Part shown: positions 1 through 9,384 of the stretch, in pieces
Layout of the letters: each line of letters begins with the position of its first letter
How positions within the stretch are numbered: position 1 is the stretch's first letter
Assembly: GCA_021324015.1 (NCBI GenBank)
Contig: JAJPJX010000068.1
Span: 56,452-120,451, forward strand
Reading direction: 5' to 3'
From: Solibacteraceae bacterium
GTDB taxonomy: Bacteria; Acidobacteriota; Terriglobia; Bryobacterales; Bryobacteraceae
Length of the DNA stretch: 64,000 nt
Made by a program: the position numbers and the translations under genes
The notes under the pieces: generated by a model
Database searches by the model: none
Seen by the model: the letters and a program-made list of their open reading frames with translations, nothing else
Told to the model about the DNA's origin: nothing

Positions 1-1
1 G

Positions 2-1042
2 GACCTGGTGAGCTTCTACGAGGACGTGCGGGCGCGGCGGCAGGAGGTGGAGACGGCGCAGCAGCTTCTGGACGACAACCGGAAGCAGGTGAAAGCCGGC
101 ACGCTGGCGGCGATTGAGATCACGCGCGCAGAGGCCCAGTTGTACGCCGCCCAGCAGGACCTGGTGGTGGCGCAGACCAACCTGACGCAGCAGGAAACCG
201 TGCTCAAGAACGCCCTGACCCGCGACGGGATCTCCGGGGCGGGACTGGAGAACGTGGGGATCATCCCCCTGGACCGGATCGAGGTGCCGGCCACGGACGA
301 GATCCGGCCGCTCGAAGATATGATCCAGGAGGCGCTGAAGAACCGGGTGGAAATGCAGCAGGCGCGCATCAACTTGGAGAGCAACCAGATCAACCTGGTG
401 GGCATCAAGAACTCGCTGAAGCCCACCTTGCAAGCCTTTGCGGAGCTAACCAACAACGGGCTGAGCGGGGAACTCAGCGCGCTGGGCGCGTTGCAGCCGG
501 GCATTTCGTACCTCGCGGGAGGATACAGCAACCTGCTGGCGCAGATCTTTCGCCGGAACTACCCCAACTACTCGGCGGGTGTCTCGCTGAACATCCCGCT
601 GCGCAACCGGGCCGCCCAGGCGGATTACGCCACTAGTTTGCTGGAACTGCGGCAGAACGAACTGAACCTGCGCAAGAACGTCAACCAGGTGCGGGTGGAC
701 GTGCAGAACGCGATGGTGGGCCTGGAGCAGGCGCGCGCGCGGTATGAGGCGGCGGTGAAGTCGCGGGAACTGCAAGCGCGGACTCTGGCGGCGGACCAGC
801 GGCGGTACGCGCTGGGAGCCACGATTCCCTTTCAGGTGGTGCAGGACCAGCGGGACTTGGCGGCTGCACGGAGCACCGAGGTGCAGAGCATGGCGAATTA
901 CACGCACGCCCGGATCGCGCTCGACCAGGCGCTGGGCCGGACGCTGGAAGTGAACCACATTTCGGTCGCCGAGGCGCTGGAGGGCCGTCTCTCACGGCCC
1001 TCGGTCCTGCCCGCCGATCTGCCTCGGGAGGTGCGCCCATGA
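2..1042 (+). CDS. TolC-family outer-membrane efflux protein, 5' end cut by window
   Basis: This is the C-terminal part (about 346 residues) of an outer-membrane efflux channel. The frame is open to the window edge, so the start and signal peptide lie upstream. Long amphipathic helices rich in Gln, Ala, Arg and Asn, for example the stretch around QVRVDVQNAMVGLEQARAR, alternate with short strand-forming segments, as in the OEP/TolC fold. It is clearly homologous to the next gene: both share LKN, 'PLDRI/PVDRI', 'FRRN(Y/F)P', 'PLRN..AQADYA' and 'RF/YALG'. Its stop overlaps the next start (ATGA), so the two are translationally coupled. The family normally pairs with an RND or ABC pump; none is adjacent here, although an RND pump lies near 36.6-40.9 kb. 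Confidence 0.85.
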   Translation, partial: DLVSFYEDVRARRQEVETAQQLLDDNRKQVKAGTLAAIEITRAEAQLYAAQQDLVVAQTNLTQQETVLKNALTRDGISGAGLENVGIIPLDRIEVPATDEIRPLEDMIQEALKNRVEMQQARINLESNQINLVGIKNSLKPTLQAFAELTNNGLSGELSALGALQPGISYLAGGYSNLLAQIFRRNYPNYSAGVSLNIPLRNRAAQADYATSLLELRQNELNLRKNVNQVRVDVQNAMVGLEQARARYEAAVKSRELQARTLAADQRRYALGATIPFQVVQDQRDLAAARSTEVQSMANYTHARIALDQALGRTLEVNHISVAEALEGRLSRPSVLPADLPREVRP

Positions 1043-2964
1043 ACGCCCGGCATGATTTGTGGATGGCGGCGCGGCGTTACCTGGCCGCGGGATTGTGTGC
1101 CGTCTGCGCGGTTTCGCAGACGTGGGCGCAGCAGGCCGGGATCGCGGCGGAGGCGTCTCCGGCGCCGGCCATCGTACGGCCCTACCTGGCGCCGGAGGCC
1201 CCGCCGGTGCGCCTGGCCAACTCTCCGCGGCTGCGGGAACTGGTCCGCGCCGGGAACCTGTATCTCACCGCGCAGGACGCCGTCGCGCTGGCGCTGGAGA
1301 ACAACATCGATCTGGAGGTGGCACGCTACAATCCGCTGGTGGCGGACTGGCAGGTGACCCGCGCGCAAGCCGGCGGCCTGTTGCCCGGAGTGCCGAGCAA
1401 TGCCTCCCAGGCGGGCTCGGTGGCGGCCGGGCAGGGCGTCACGGGCAGCCAGGCGGCCGCAGGCGTGCGCATCGCCGGGGCGGGCGGCGGGGGTGCGCAA
1501 ACCACCAACGTTACGATCTCGCAAATCGGCCCGGTCACGCAGACCCTGGATCCCATCATCCAGGAAGCCAGCACCTTCAGCCACACCAGCACGCCGCAGC
1601 CGAACGTGGTGCAGAGCCTCACGCCGGTGCTGATCACTGATACGCGCGCGCACACGCTCAGCTTCCAGCAGGGTTTGCTCACCGGCGGCAGCATCATTCT
1701 GCGGTACACCGGCAACTACCTGAACGAGAATTCCCCCACCGATGTCCTGAACCCCTCTTCGGCGCCCAACCTGCTCATCGGGATTCAGCACAATCTGTTG
1801 CGAGGCTTGGGCACCACGGTCAATGCCCGGACTATCACCGTCGCCAAGATGAACGTGGGCATCTCGGACCTGAACTTCCGGGCGCAGGTGATCAACGTAG
1901 TGACCCGCGTGCTGAACGTATACTACGGCCTGGCGGCGTCGCTCGAAGACCTGAAGGCCAACCGGACGTCCCTCGACGTGGCGCAGGCCTTCTTCAAGAA
2001 TGTGCAGGAGCAGGTGCGTATCGGATCGGTGGCTCCGCCGGATCTGATCAAGGCGGAGGCGCAGGTCGTGACCAGCCAGCAGGCGGTAAACGACGCGGTT
2101 GCCAGCCTGGCGCAGCAGGAGATTCAGTTGAAGAACCTGATCAGCCGGGAGGGTACCGCGGATCCTGTGCTCGCCGGGGTCCGCATCGTGCCCGTGGACC
2201 GCATCCGCATTCCGGAACACGACGATCTGCCTCCGCTGGAGGAGATGGTAAAGCAGGCCCTGGCCAACCGCAGTGACCTGGAGGCGCAGCGGCAGAGCGA
2301 GGCAGCCAGCCAGGTCTCGACGCTGGGCACCAGGAACGGCTTGCGGCCGAACCTGCAGGTTTTCGCCGCGGAAAGCCACGCGGGCCTGGCGGGAACGCCC
2401 AAGGCCGTGTCGGCCGGCGGGTTCACGGAGACGCCCGATCCGTATTTCGTAGGCGGGCTCTCCACGGCGCTGGGCCAGGTATTCCGGCGCAATTTCCCCA
2501 CCGAGCGCATCGGCGCGTTCTACCAGGCGCCGCTGCGCAACTTGCAGGCGCAGGCAGACTACGCCATCGACGAGTTGCAGTTCCGCCAGACGCAGTTGAG
2601 CACGCGCAAGAGTCTCAACCAGGTGGAGGTGGACGTGCGGAACAATGTGATCGCGCTGCGGCAGGCCCGCGCGCGCTATGCGGCGGCCGTGCAGAACCGG
2701 ATCCTCCAGCAGGAGCTGCTGGCCGGCGAGCAGAAGCGCTTCGCGCTGGGCACCTCGGTTCCCTATAACGTGATCCAATTGCAGCGCGACCTGGCCACGG
2801 CGCAGGCGGCGGAGACGGCGGCGCTGGTGGCCTACAGCACGGCGCGGATCTCGCTGGACCAGACGCTGGGCACGACGCTTTCGGCGAACCAGATTTCCAT
2901 CGTGGAGGCGTACCAGGGGCGGGTGGAGCGCAAGTCGTCGCTGCCGCAGGTATTGCCGCAGTAG
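1039..2964 (+). CDS. TolC-family outer-membrane efflux protein
   Basis: A 641-residue outer-membrane efflux protein. The N-terminus carries a secretion signal (hydrophobic stretch about residues 12-30, ending near VSQTWAQQ). A Gly/Ala-rich insert at about 115-155 precedes the first OEP repeat. It is longer than classical TolC (about 470-500 residues) because of an extended N-terminal region, as is common in acidobacterial members. The second half aligns by eye over its whole length with the preceding truncated gene, so the two are tandem paralogues. The start ATG overlaps the upstream stop by four bases. A GC-rich hairpin (2967-2982) follows the stop without a T-run. The efflux substrate cannot be inferred. 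Confidence 0.85.
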   Translation: MNARHDLWMAARRYLAAGLCAVCAVSQTWAQQAGIAAEASPAPAIVRPYLAPEAPPVRLANSPRLRELVRAGNLYLTAQDAVALALENNIDLEVARYNPLVADWQVTRAQAGGLLPGVPSNASQAGSVAAGQGVTGSQAAAGVRIAGAGGGGAQTTNVTISQIGPVTQTLDPIIQEASTFSHTSTPQPNVVQSLTPVLITDTRAHTLSFQQGLLTGGSIILRYTGNYLNENSPTDVLNPSSAPNLLIGIQHNLLRGLGTTVNARTITVAKMNVGISDLNFRAQVINVVTRVLNVYYGLAASLEDLKANRTSLDVAQAFFKNVQEQVRIGSVAPPDLIKAEAQVVTSQQAVNDAVASLAQQEIQLKNLISREGTADPVLAGVRIVPVDRIRIPEHDDLPPLEEMVKQALANRSDLEAQRQSEAASQVSTLGTRNGLRPNLQVFAAESHAGLAGTPKAVSAGGFTETPDPYFVGGLSTALGQVFRRNFPTERIGAFYQAPLRNLQAQADYAIDELQFRQTQLSTRKSLNQVEVDVRNNVIALRQARARYAAAVQNRILQQELLAGEQKRFALGTSVPYNVIQLQRDLATAQAAETAALVAYSTARISLDQTLGTTLSANQISIVEAYQGRVERKSSLPQVLPQ

Positions 2965-3006
2965 TGGGGCGGGGAGCCGCCCGGTGCGTTGGGCGGCCCA
3001 CTCTGC

Positions 3007-3012
3007 TAGCAT
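3007..3012 (+). promoter_or_regulatory. -10-like hexamer six bases before the MBL start
   Basis: TAGCAT ends exactly six bases before the ATG at 3019, and no purine-rich Shine-Dalgarno stretch lies between. This geometry would place the transcription start at the A of the ATG, giving a leaderless mRNA. No good -35 box is visible. It is one of five cases in the window with the same spacing. Confidence 0.4.
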
Positions 3013-3018
3013 GACGCA

Positions 3019-4977
3019 ATGGCCGGACCCACTCGACGCAACTTTCTGAAATCGGCCGGAGTGGCCGCCACGCCTTCGCTGGCCGCGGCTGCTCCCGCGC
3101 CGCCTCCCAAGAAAACCTACCGGCGGACCCGTTTCGCGCCCGCCGGGCGGGTGGAACAGATCAGCAACAACCTGTACGTGTTCGAGGACACCTGCGAGGT
3201 GTATGTGGTGCGCGACGGCACGCGTTGCGTGCTGATCGACTTTGGCTCGGGCAAGATTCTGGACCACCTGCGCGGGCTGGGCATCTCGCAGGTGGACTGG
3301 ATTCTGCACACGCATCACCACCGCGACCAGTGCCAGGGGGACTACCGGGCGGCGGAGCAGCGCATCCCCATCGCCGTGCCGGCGCACGAACGCCACCTGT
3401 TCGCCGATGTGGAGAACTTCTGGCGCAACCGCCGGATTTTCGAACTCTACTACGTCCGTAACGACTTCAACAGCCTCACGGAAAGCGTGCCGGTTGCGCG
3501 CAACCTGGAAGATTACGCCACCTTCCGGTGGAACCGCACGGACTTCTTCGTTCTTCCCACGCCCGGCCACACGCTGGGCGCGGTCACGCTGGTGGCGGAC
3601 ATCGACGGCAAGAAGGTGGCCTTCAGCGGCGACCTGATTTACGCGCCCGGCAAGATCCTCAACCTGTACGACACCCAGGTGAATTACGGCGGCTCGGAAG
3701 GCATCGACCTGGGGATCTACTCCCTGGCGCGCCTGCGGGAACTCAAGCCGGAACTGCTCTGCCCCTCGCACGGCAAGCCCCTCCCCGACCCGGACGGAGC
3801 CATGGCCGAGACCATGCGGCGGCTGGCGGAATACTACACGTTCCAGACCGGCGCCGAGCCGAGCGACACCTTCCGTCCCTATGCAGTGAGCCCGCACTTC
3901 GTGGCGCATTACCTGACCACGTCGTCGTTTTATGCCATCCTGAGCGACAGCGGCAAGGCCATGTTCATCGACTACGGCTCCGCTTCGGGGATGCACTTTT
4001 CCAACTTCGAACGTGCCACAGACACCACCGACCGGATCCGCTTCGTGGAGCACAGCATTAACCACCTGAAGCAGCACTACGGCATGAAGTCGGTGGACGT
4101 GGCCATACCGAGCCACATGCACGACGATCACATGAACGGCTTTCCGCACCTGATCCGGCATCACGGCACGCAGGTCTGGTGCCTGGACAACATGGTCGAT
4201 ATCTTCCAAAATCCGCGCGGCCACAACCTGGGGTGCACTCTCGGCGAGCCATTCAAAGTGGCCCGGTCCTTCCGCCACGGGGAGCGCTTCAAATGGGAGG
4301 AGTACGAGTTCGAGATTACGCACTCGCCCGGACACACGGAATACCAGATGGCGCTGTTTGTGACGGTGGACGGCAACCGCCTGGCTTTCACCGGCGACGC
4401 CTTTTTCCTGCCCAATCCGCGGAACGACGGCACCATGCGCCACAACCTGATTTTCCGCAACCACGTGGAAAACGATAGCCACATGAAGTCCATTCGCAAC
4501 CTCATCGATCACGCACCCACGATGATCGCGCCGGGGCACGGGAAGCCTTACGCCATCGATCAGGCCACTATGCTCGCCACCGAGCAGAAGTTCCGCAAAC
4601 AGCAGCAGCTATTCGCCGACGTGTTGCCCGAAGGCGAGGTGAATTTCGGCCTGGACCCCAGTTGGGTGCACGTGTACCCCTACCAGATGCTGGTGGCGCC
4701 GGGAGACCGGAAGCGGGCCGAGGTGCGCGTGCGCAATTACAAGGCGACACCCATGAAGATCGAGGTGACCCTGGTGGCGCCCGCGGACTGGCGCATCGAA
4801 CCGGAGGTGTTGGCCTTCGAGGTGCCGGCGAATACCAGCGCGGCGCGCCCGGTGACCATCGGCATCCCGCGCGACTGGACGGCGCCGGCTCCCCGGTTCG
4901 CCATCGCCGCCGATGTCATGGCGGACGGCAAGTACCTGGGGCAGATTACCGAAGCGGTGGTGGATATGAAAGCCTAG
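3019..4977 (+). CDS. Tat-exported protein with two metallo-beta-lactamase-fold domains
   Basis: A 652-residue exported metal-dependent hydrolase. The N-terminus is a twin-arginine signal (TRRNFLK, then an Ala-rich segment to about residue 27). The first MBL domain has H99-x-H101-x-D103-Q104, the His of TPGHTLG (184), the Asp of SGDL (205) and the His of PSHGKP (251). The second has the canonical HMHDDH (366-371), SPGHT (H439), TGDAF (D460) and PGHGKP. The Gln in place of the last His of the first motif suggests that domain is altered or single-metal. About 110 residues of beta-rich sequence follow, resembling an NEW3-like accessory domain. The substrate is unknown; lactones, phosphonates or sulfates are possible for MBL hydrolases. 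Confidence 0.8.
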   Translation: MAGPTRRNFLKSAGVAATPSLAAAAPAPPPKKTYRRTRFAPAGRVEQISNNLYVFEDTCEVYVVRDGTRCVLIDFGSGKILDHLRGLGISQVDWILHTHHHRDQCQGDYRAAEQRIPIAVPAHERHLFADVENFWRNRRIFELYYVRNDFNSLTESVPVARNLEDYATFRWNRTDFFVLPTPGHTLGAVTLVADIDGKKVAFSGDLIYAPGKILNLYDTQVNYGGSEGIDLGIYSLARLRELKPELLCPSHGKPLPDPDGAMAETMRRLAEYYTFQTGAEPSDTFRPYAVSPHFVAHYLTTSSFYAILSDSGKAMFIDYGSASGMHFSNFERATDTTDRIRFVEHSINHLKQHYGMKSVDVAIPSHMHDDHMNGFPHLIRHHGTQVWCLDNMVDIFQNPRGHNLGCTLGEPFKVARSFRHGERFKWEEYEFEITHSPGHTEYQMALFVTVDGNRLAFTGDAFFLPNPRNDGTMRHNLIFRNHVENDSHMKSIRNLIDHAPTMIAPGHGKPYAIDQATMLATEQKFRKQQQLFADVLPEGEVNFGLDPSWVHVYPYQMLVAPGDRKRAEVRVRNYKATPMKIEVTLVAPADWRIEPEVLAFEVPANTSAARPVTIGIPRDWTAPAPRFAIAADVMADGKYLGQITEAVVDMKA

Positions 4978-5066
4978 CGGGCGGTGCCTCCGCCTGCGCT
5001 GGTGAATCATTCTTAATGCTGGATTCCGACGGCCGGCCGCCCGCTCATGCTATGAGTAAAGTTTGA

Positions 5067-6929
5067 ATGGACCGTATCGGGCGTTACCAGATCGTGAGGG
5101 AGTTGGGGCGCGGAGCCATGGGTGTGGTGTACCTGGCGACCGATCCTACGATCGGGCGCCAGGTGGCCATCAAGACCATCCGCCTGGGAGAGGTGAGTAA
5201 CGCGGCGGAGCGCGAACGGCTGCGGGAGCGGCTGTTTCGCGAAGCGCGCTCGGCGGGCAAATTGTCGCATCCCGGCATCGTGACGATCTATGACATGGAA
5301 GAGCAGGGCGACCTGGCCTTCATCGCCATGGAGTACGTCAACGGTCCCACGCTGGACGACCTGATGTCCGCGCCGGAACCGCTCCTGCCGGACCGCATGT
5401 TCAGCATTCTCGGACAGACCGCGGTGGCGCTCGATTATGCGCATCAGAAGGGCATCGTGCATCGGGATATCAAGCCCGCTAACATCATGATCGACGAGGA
5501 GGGCACCGCCAAAATCACGGATTTCGGCATCGCCAAGGTGAGCGCCTCCGAGCAGTTCACCATGACGGGGGCCATCCTGGGCACGCCGCACTACATGTCC
5601 CCGGAGCAGGTGCAGGGGCTGCCGGTGGACGGAAGGGCCGACCAGTTTTCGCTGTGCGTAATTGCTTACGAGATGCTGACCGGCGAGAAGCCCTTCACAG
5701 GCGAGCAACTGACCACGGTGGTCTACAAGATCGTGGCCGAGGAGCCGCCCCCGGTGCAAAAGCTCAACGCCACGCTGGGGCCGCAGGTGGACGCCGTGAT
5801 GCGCAAGGGGCTGGCGAAGAAGGCGGAGAGCCGCTACGCCAACTGCCAGAAATTTCTGGATGCTCTGGAGCAGGCGTGCGGCGCCGCCAAGGGCTGGCGG
5901 GCCATGAGCCGCGGGATCAGCGGGACGCTGCCGACGGCGTCGACGGAGCGGCGGCCGGCCCTGCTGCCGCCTCTGCGCCACCGCCGCCAGGAGGAAGAGG
6001 ACACCACCGTGCGGGAGCGGCGCAAGAGCGGCTTTCTGCCGTTCCTGATGGCCATCCTGGTGGCGGCCGGCCTGATTGCTCTGATCGCCTGGCAGGCGGC
6101 GCCGTGGCTCATGGATTCGTTTTCGCGGCAGGCGGCCACTCCGGGCCCGGAAGGCGCCTCCGGGAAGACCGCGGCCACGCCGGCGCCGGCAGCATCGCCT
6201 TCAACGGCCGCCAGCGGACGTCCCAGCCCCCTGGGTCCAGCGGAGGCAGCCCCGCCCGCCAACCCGCCGGCCGGCGCTTCCGGCCCCACCGGGACACAGC
6301 CGGTCGAGAGCCCGCCCTCACCGCCGGCTTCCACACCCGCGGCCTCGGCTCCTGCGGTGACCACGGCGCCTCCGGCGGCCGCCTCCACCACCGCGGCGGA
6401 GAAGCCCGCCCCTCCGGCGGCGTCCGAGGAAAAGCCGCCGCCCGAGCGGCCCGCGGTGCGCGCGCCCGTGCGGGAACGCGCTGCCAGGCCGCGCCTGCGC
6501 GACCTGGGCCCCTTTACCATACTGGTGCCCACCAGCCCGGCGGGCGCCCTGGCCATGCTGGACAGCCGCCCTGATATGGCCTGCACCACGCCCTGCAAAC
6601 TCGACGCCAATCCCGGCCAGCACACCGTCTCGGTGCGGATGCCCGGCCATCAGACGGAGGTCCGCGAAGTGCAGGTGACCGATGGGCCCGTGGAGCTGCC
6701 GCTGATCAACCTGCGCGGCGCCGCCGGCATCCTGATGCTGGCTACGATCCCCTCGGGAGCCACCGTCTACATCAACGGGCGGCAGTGGCCACAGAGCACG
6801 CCCGCCCAGATCAATCTGGCTCCGGGCACTTACACCCTCACGGTCGAAAAGGACGGCAAGCGGGTGACCAAGGAAGTGACGGTGCAGAATTCTGTCACCA
6901 ATTTCCTGAGAATCCCTCTAGTTCCCTAG
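5067..6929 (+). CDS. Serine/threonine protein kinase with C-terminal PEGA domains
   Basis: A 620-residue Hanks-type kinase (PknB-like). The catalytic domain spans about residues 7-270: glycine loop GRGAMGVVY (15-22), VAIK lysine K36, catalytic loop HRDIKPAN (D134), DFG (152-154) and the APE-equivalent SPE near 178. A basic juxtamembrane stretch leads to one transmembrane helix (about 323-345). Then comes a Pro/Ala/Ser-rich extracytoplasmic linker (about 355-480) and two PEGA-type beta repeats (about 497-555 and 560-620, with PSGATVYING). The architecture places the kinase in the cytoplasm and the PEGA domains in the periplasm, where they probably bind wall or surface polymers. The start is the ATG directly before the kinase domain. 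Confidence 0.93.
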   Translation: MDRIGRYQIVRELGRGAMGVVYLATDPTIGRQVAIKTIRLGEVSNAAERERLRERLFREARSAGKLSHPGIVTIYDMEEQGDLAFIAMEYVNGPTLDDLMSAPEPLLPDRMFSILGQTAVALDYAHQKGIVHRDIKPANIMIDEEGTAKITDFGIAKVSASEQFTMTGAILGTPHYMSPEQVQGLPVDGRADQFSLCVIAYEMLTGEKPFTGEQLTTVVYKIVAEEPPPVQKLNATLGPQVDAVMRKGLAKKAESRYANCQKFLDALEQACGAAKGWRAMSRGISGTLPTASTERRPALLPPLRHRRQEEEDTTVRERRKSGFLPFLMAILVAAGLIALIAWQAAPWLMDSFSRQAATPGPEGASGKTAATPAPAASPSTAASGRPSPLGPAEAAPPANPPAGASGPTGTQPVESPPSPPASTPAASAPAVTTAPPAAASTTAAEKPAPPAASEEKPPPERPAVRAPVRERAARPRLRDLGPFTILVPTSPAGALAMLDSRPDMACTTPCKLDANPGQHTVSVRMPGHQTEVREVQVTDGPVELPLINLRGAAGILMLATIPSGATVYINGRQWPQSTPAQINLAPGTYTLTVEKDGKRVTKEVTVQNSVTNFLRIPLVP

Positions 6930-6934
6930 CGACT

Positions 6935-8305
6935 ATGAAACTCACTCGGAGACAATGGCTACATTTGTGCTATGCGGTACCCGGCGCGGGGCTGGCGGGC
7001 AGGTGGGCGCTCCAGGCGGCCGAGGGAACACCGCCGGCGAACATGATCATCCGATCCGCCCGCCCGGAAGACTTTGAGATGCCGCTGGAGGGCTTCCTGC
7101 ACTGGTTGACGCCCACCGACCGTTTTTTCGTGCGCACGCATCTCTATCGGCCTAAGGTAGACGCGGCTGTCTGGCGCCTGCGCGTGGAAGGGGAGGTGCG
7201 GACGCCGCTGACGCTGGATATGGCAGCGCTGCGGCAATTGCCGCGGGTGGAACTGGTGAGCGTGCTGGAATGCGCCGGAAATGGCCGCGGCTTTTACCGG
7301 CCAACGGTGCCAGGAGCGCAGTGGCGCTACGGCGCGGTGGGCAACGCGCGCTGGGCAGGGGTCCGCTTGGCGGACGTATTGCGCAAGGCCGGGCTCAAAG
7401 CCGGAGCGAAGCAGGTACTGTTGAACGGAGCGGATGTTCCCATGGGCGCCGTGCCGGACTTCCAGCGCACCGTGGAGATCTCCAAAGCCGTGCACCCGGA
7501 TACCCTGCTGGCGTTCGAGATGAACGGCGCGCCGCTGCCCGAATCGCACGGTTTCCCGTTGCGCCTGGTGGTACCCGGCTGGGCCGGGGATTCCTGGGTG
7601 AAATGGGTGACCAACATCCAGGTGCTGGATCGCGACTTCGACGGCTTCTTTATGAAGACGGCTTATCGCCGGCCCCCGCATCCCGTGGAGCCGGGCACGG
7701 CGGTCGACCCGGCGAAGATGCAGCCGGTCACCGGCATCCGCCCGAAGTCCGTGATCGCGACGCCGCTGGACGGCCAGCACGTGGGGCCGGGAGCGGTAAC
7801 CCTGCGCGGCGCCGCCTGGGCGGGCGAGGCGCCGCTGGCCCGGGTGGATGTTTCCACGGACAACGGGCGAACATGGCGGCCCGCCCGGTTGGGAGCGGAC
7901 CGTGCCCGCTACGGCTGGCGGCTGTGGGAGGCGGAGTGGAACCCGCCGCCGGCGGGGTCCTACGTCCTGATGGCACGGGCCACCGACACCGCCGGAGAGA
8001 TTCAGCCTCTGGCGCAGGACTGGAATCCTTCGGGCTATTTGTGGAACGTGGTGCAGCAGGTCCGCGTGACCGTGGGGCAGGGCGCCGCGGTGGCGGCCCC
8101 GGCCGAAAGTCTGCCCACTTTCCCGCCGGAGGTGAAAGCGTCCTGCGTGGGTTGCCACGGGGAAGACATGATGGCCGGCCAGCGGCTGACCCGCGCGCAG
8201 TGGGAGCGGGAATTGGACAAGATGACGCGCTGGGGCGCCAGCGTGAAACCGGCGGACCGGCCGGCCATCCTGGATTTTCTCGCCGGCCACTTCGGGCCAC
8301 GTTGA
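6935..8305 (+). CDS. Sulfite-oxidase-like molybdoenzyme with C-terminal c-type haem motif
   Basis: A 456-residue periplasmic molybdopterin oxidoreductase of the SUOX family. A Tat signal (TRRQWLH) opens the protein. The Moco-binding domain covers about 45-260 with the molybdenum-ligating cysteine in LECAGNGRG (C113) and the motif GWAGDSWVKW near 218. A Mo-co dimerisation (Ig-like) domain follows to about 385. The last 55 residues carry CVGCH (404-408), a covalent haem c motif. In two-subunit sulfite dehydrogenases (SorAB) the cytochrome is separate; here an electron acceptor seems fused to the Mo subunit. The ATG at 6935 is chosen because it begins the Tat signal. It sits just after the kinase stop. 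Sulfite is a plausible substrate, but other S- or N-oxides cannot be excluded. Confidence 0.88.
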   Translation: MKLTRRQWLHLCYAVPGAGLAGRWALQAAEGTPPANMIIRSARPEDFEMPLEGFLHWLTPTDRFFVRTHLYRPKVDAAVWRLRVEGEVRTPLTLDMAALRQLPRVELVSVLECAGNGRGFYRPTVPGAQWRYGAVGNARWAGVRLADVLRKAGLKAGAKQVLLNGADVPMGAVPDFQRTVEISKAVHPDTLLAFEMNGAPLPESHGFPLRLVVPGWAGDSWVKWVTNIQVLDRDFDGFFMKTAYRRPPHPVEPGTAVDPAKMQPVTGIRPKSVIATPLDGQHVGPGAVTLRGAAWAGEAPLARVDVSTDNGRTWRPARLGADRARYGWRLWEAEWNPPPAGSYVLMARATDTAGEIQPLAQDWNPSGYLWNVVQQVRVTVGQGAAVAAPAESLPTFPPEVKASCVGCHGEDMMAGQRLTRAQWERELDKMTRWGASVKPADRPAILDFLAGHFGPR

Positions 8306-8338
8306 CGCCGCGGCGCCCACGCTAGAATTAAATCGGAT

Positions 8339-9361
8339 ATGCCCTCCGCCCGCGCCGTCCGCTGGGCCCAGATGCGGGTCGCCGTGCTGGCGGTTGCCGC
8401 CGTCGCGATCCTCTCGGTGTTGGTCTACCTGCTGAGCGGCGGCACCCTGTTCCGGCCCAAGACGACCCTGCGCATCTACGTGCCGGATGCCTCGGGCCTG
8501 GCGCCGGGGGCGCCCGTGCGGTTGAACGGCATCCTGGTGGGCAAGATCCGCTCCGTCCGGTTATCCGGCTCCGCGGACCCGCGCCGCGTGGTGGAGGTGC
8601 GGATGACCATCGAGGAGAACTATGTGCGGCAAATCCCGCGGGACTCGGTTTCGATGACCGCCGCCGACAATCTTCTGGGCGATTTGTTTATCGATATCAC
8701 CAAGGGCAAGAGTCCGCAAAGCGCTCCGCCGGGGGGAGAGATCCCCTTTCAGCCGGCGCCGGACCTGATGAAGCAGATCGATATCGAGCAGTTCGAGGAC
8801 CGGATGCGCGCCATCGATCAGTTCCTGGCGGATCTCCAGGCCGGGAAGAGCGCGTTCGGCCAGTTTCTGATCAGCGACGACCTGTATCGCCAGACGGTGG
8901 AGAGAGTGGCGGGATTGCAGAACGATCTGCACGCGGCGTTATCGGCCACCGGCAGCGTCGGCCAGTTGGTTTATCAGGACACGGCGCACCGGGACCTGAG
9001 CACGCAGTTGCGCCAGTTGGACGAGCGGCTGGCGGAGGTTCAGGACAGCGCCTTCATGAAGGATCCAGCGCAGTACGAGGAATGGCGCGCACGCATCGGC
9101 GACTTACGGCAGGGCCTGAACCGGCTGAAAGAGACTCCGTGGCTGAAGGATGACGTGATGCACCGGCAATGGAGCAAGGGGCTGGCCGCGCTGATCGAGT
9201 CGGTGGATGCCTTCAACATGGGGCAGGGAGCCGGGCGGATGCTGACTGATCCGCAGCCCTACGAATCGCTAAACGGCAGCCTGCGGGAACTGGAACAGTC
9301 CGTCCGGGAATTTCGGGCCGATCCGCGGAAGTTTCTGCGCATCCGGTTCAAGCTGTTTTGA
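8339..9361 (+). CDS. MlaD/MCE-domain lipid-binding protein
   Basis: A 340-residue protein with one N-terminal transmembrane helix (about 12-33) and an MCE/MlaD domain (about 38-118: RIYVPDASGLAPGAPVRLNG, then VGKI). A helical, charged C-terminal half probably forms a barrel-like or tubular needle. MCE proteins bind phospholipid and shuttle it between membranes with an ABC permease (MlaE) and ATPase (MlaF). None of those partners is adjacent, so the gene is an orphan here. A -10-like TAGAAT lies ten bases before the ATG and no Shine-Dalgarno sequence is evident, which suggests a very short leader. Confidence 0.85.
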   Translation: MPSARAVRWAQMRVAVLAVAAVAILSVLVYLLSGGTLFRPKTTLRIYVPDASGLAPGAPVRLNGILVGKIRSVRLSGSADPRRVVEVRMTIEENYVRQIPRDSVSMTAADNLLGDLFIDITKGKSPQSAPPGGEIPFQPAPDLMKQIDIEQFEDRMRAIDQFLADLQAGKSAFGQFLISDDLYRQTVERVAGLQNDLHAALSATGSVGQLVYQDTAHRDLSTQLRQLDERLAEVQDSAFMKDPAQYEEWRARIGDLRQGLNRLKETPWLKDDVMHRQWSKGLAALIESVDAFNMGQGAGRMLTDPQPYESLNGSLRELEQSVREFRADPRKFLRIRFKLF

Positions 9362-9384
9362 TGCCCCGGGGCCGGGCGGAGCGT

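Noticed and set aside
898..4539. Very long open frame on the minus strand (about 1,200 codons) antisense to tolC and the MBL gene
   Set aside because: It is a by-product of GC-rich third positions; the encoded sequence is His/Val/Arg-rich with no domain, and the plus strand holds clear gene families.
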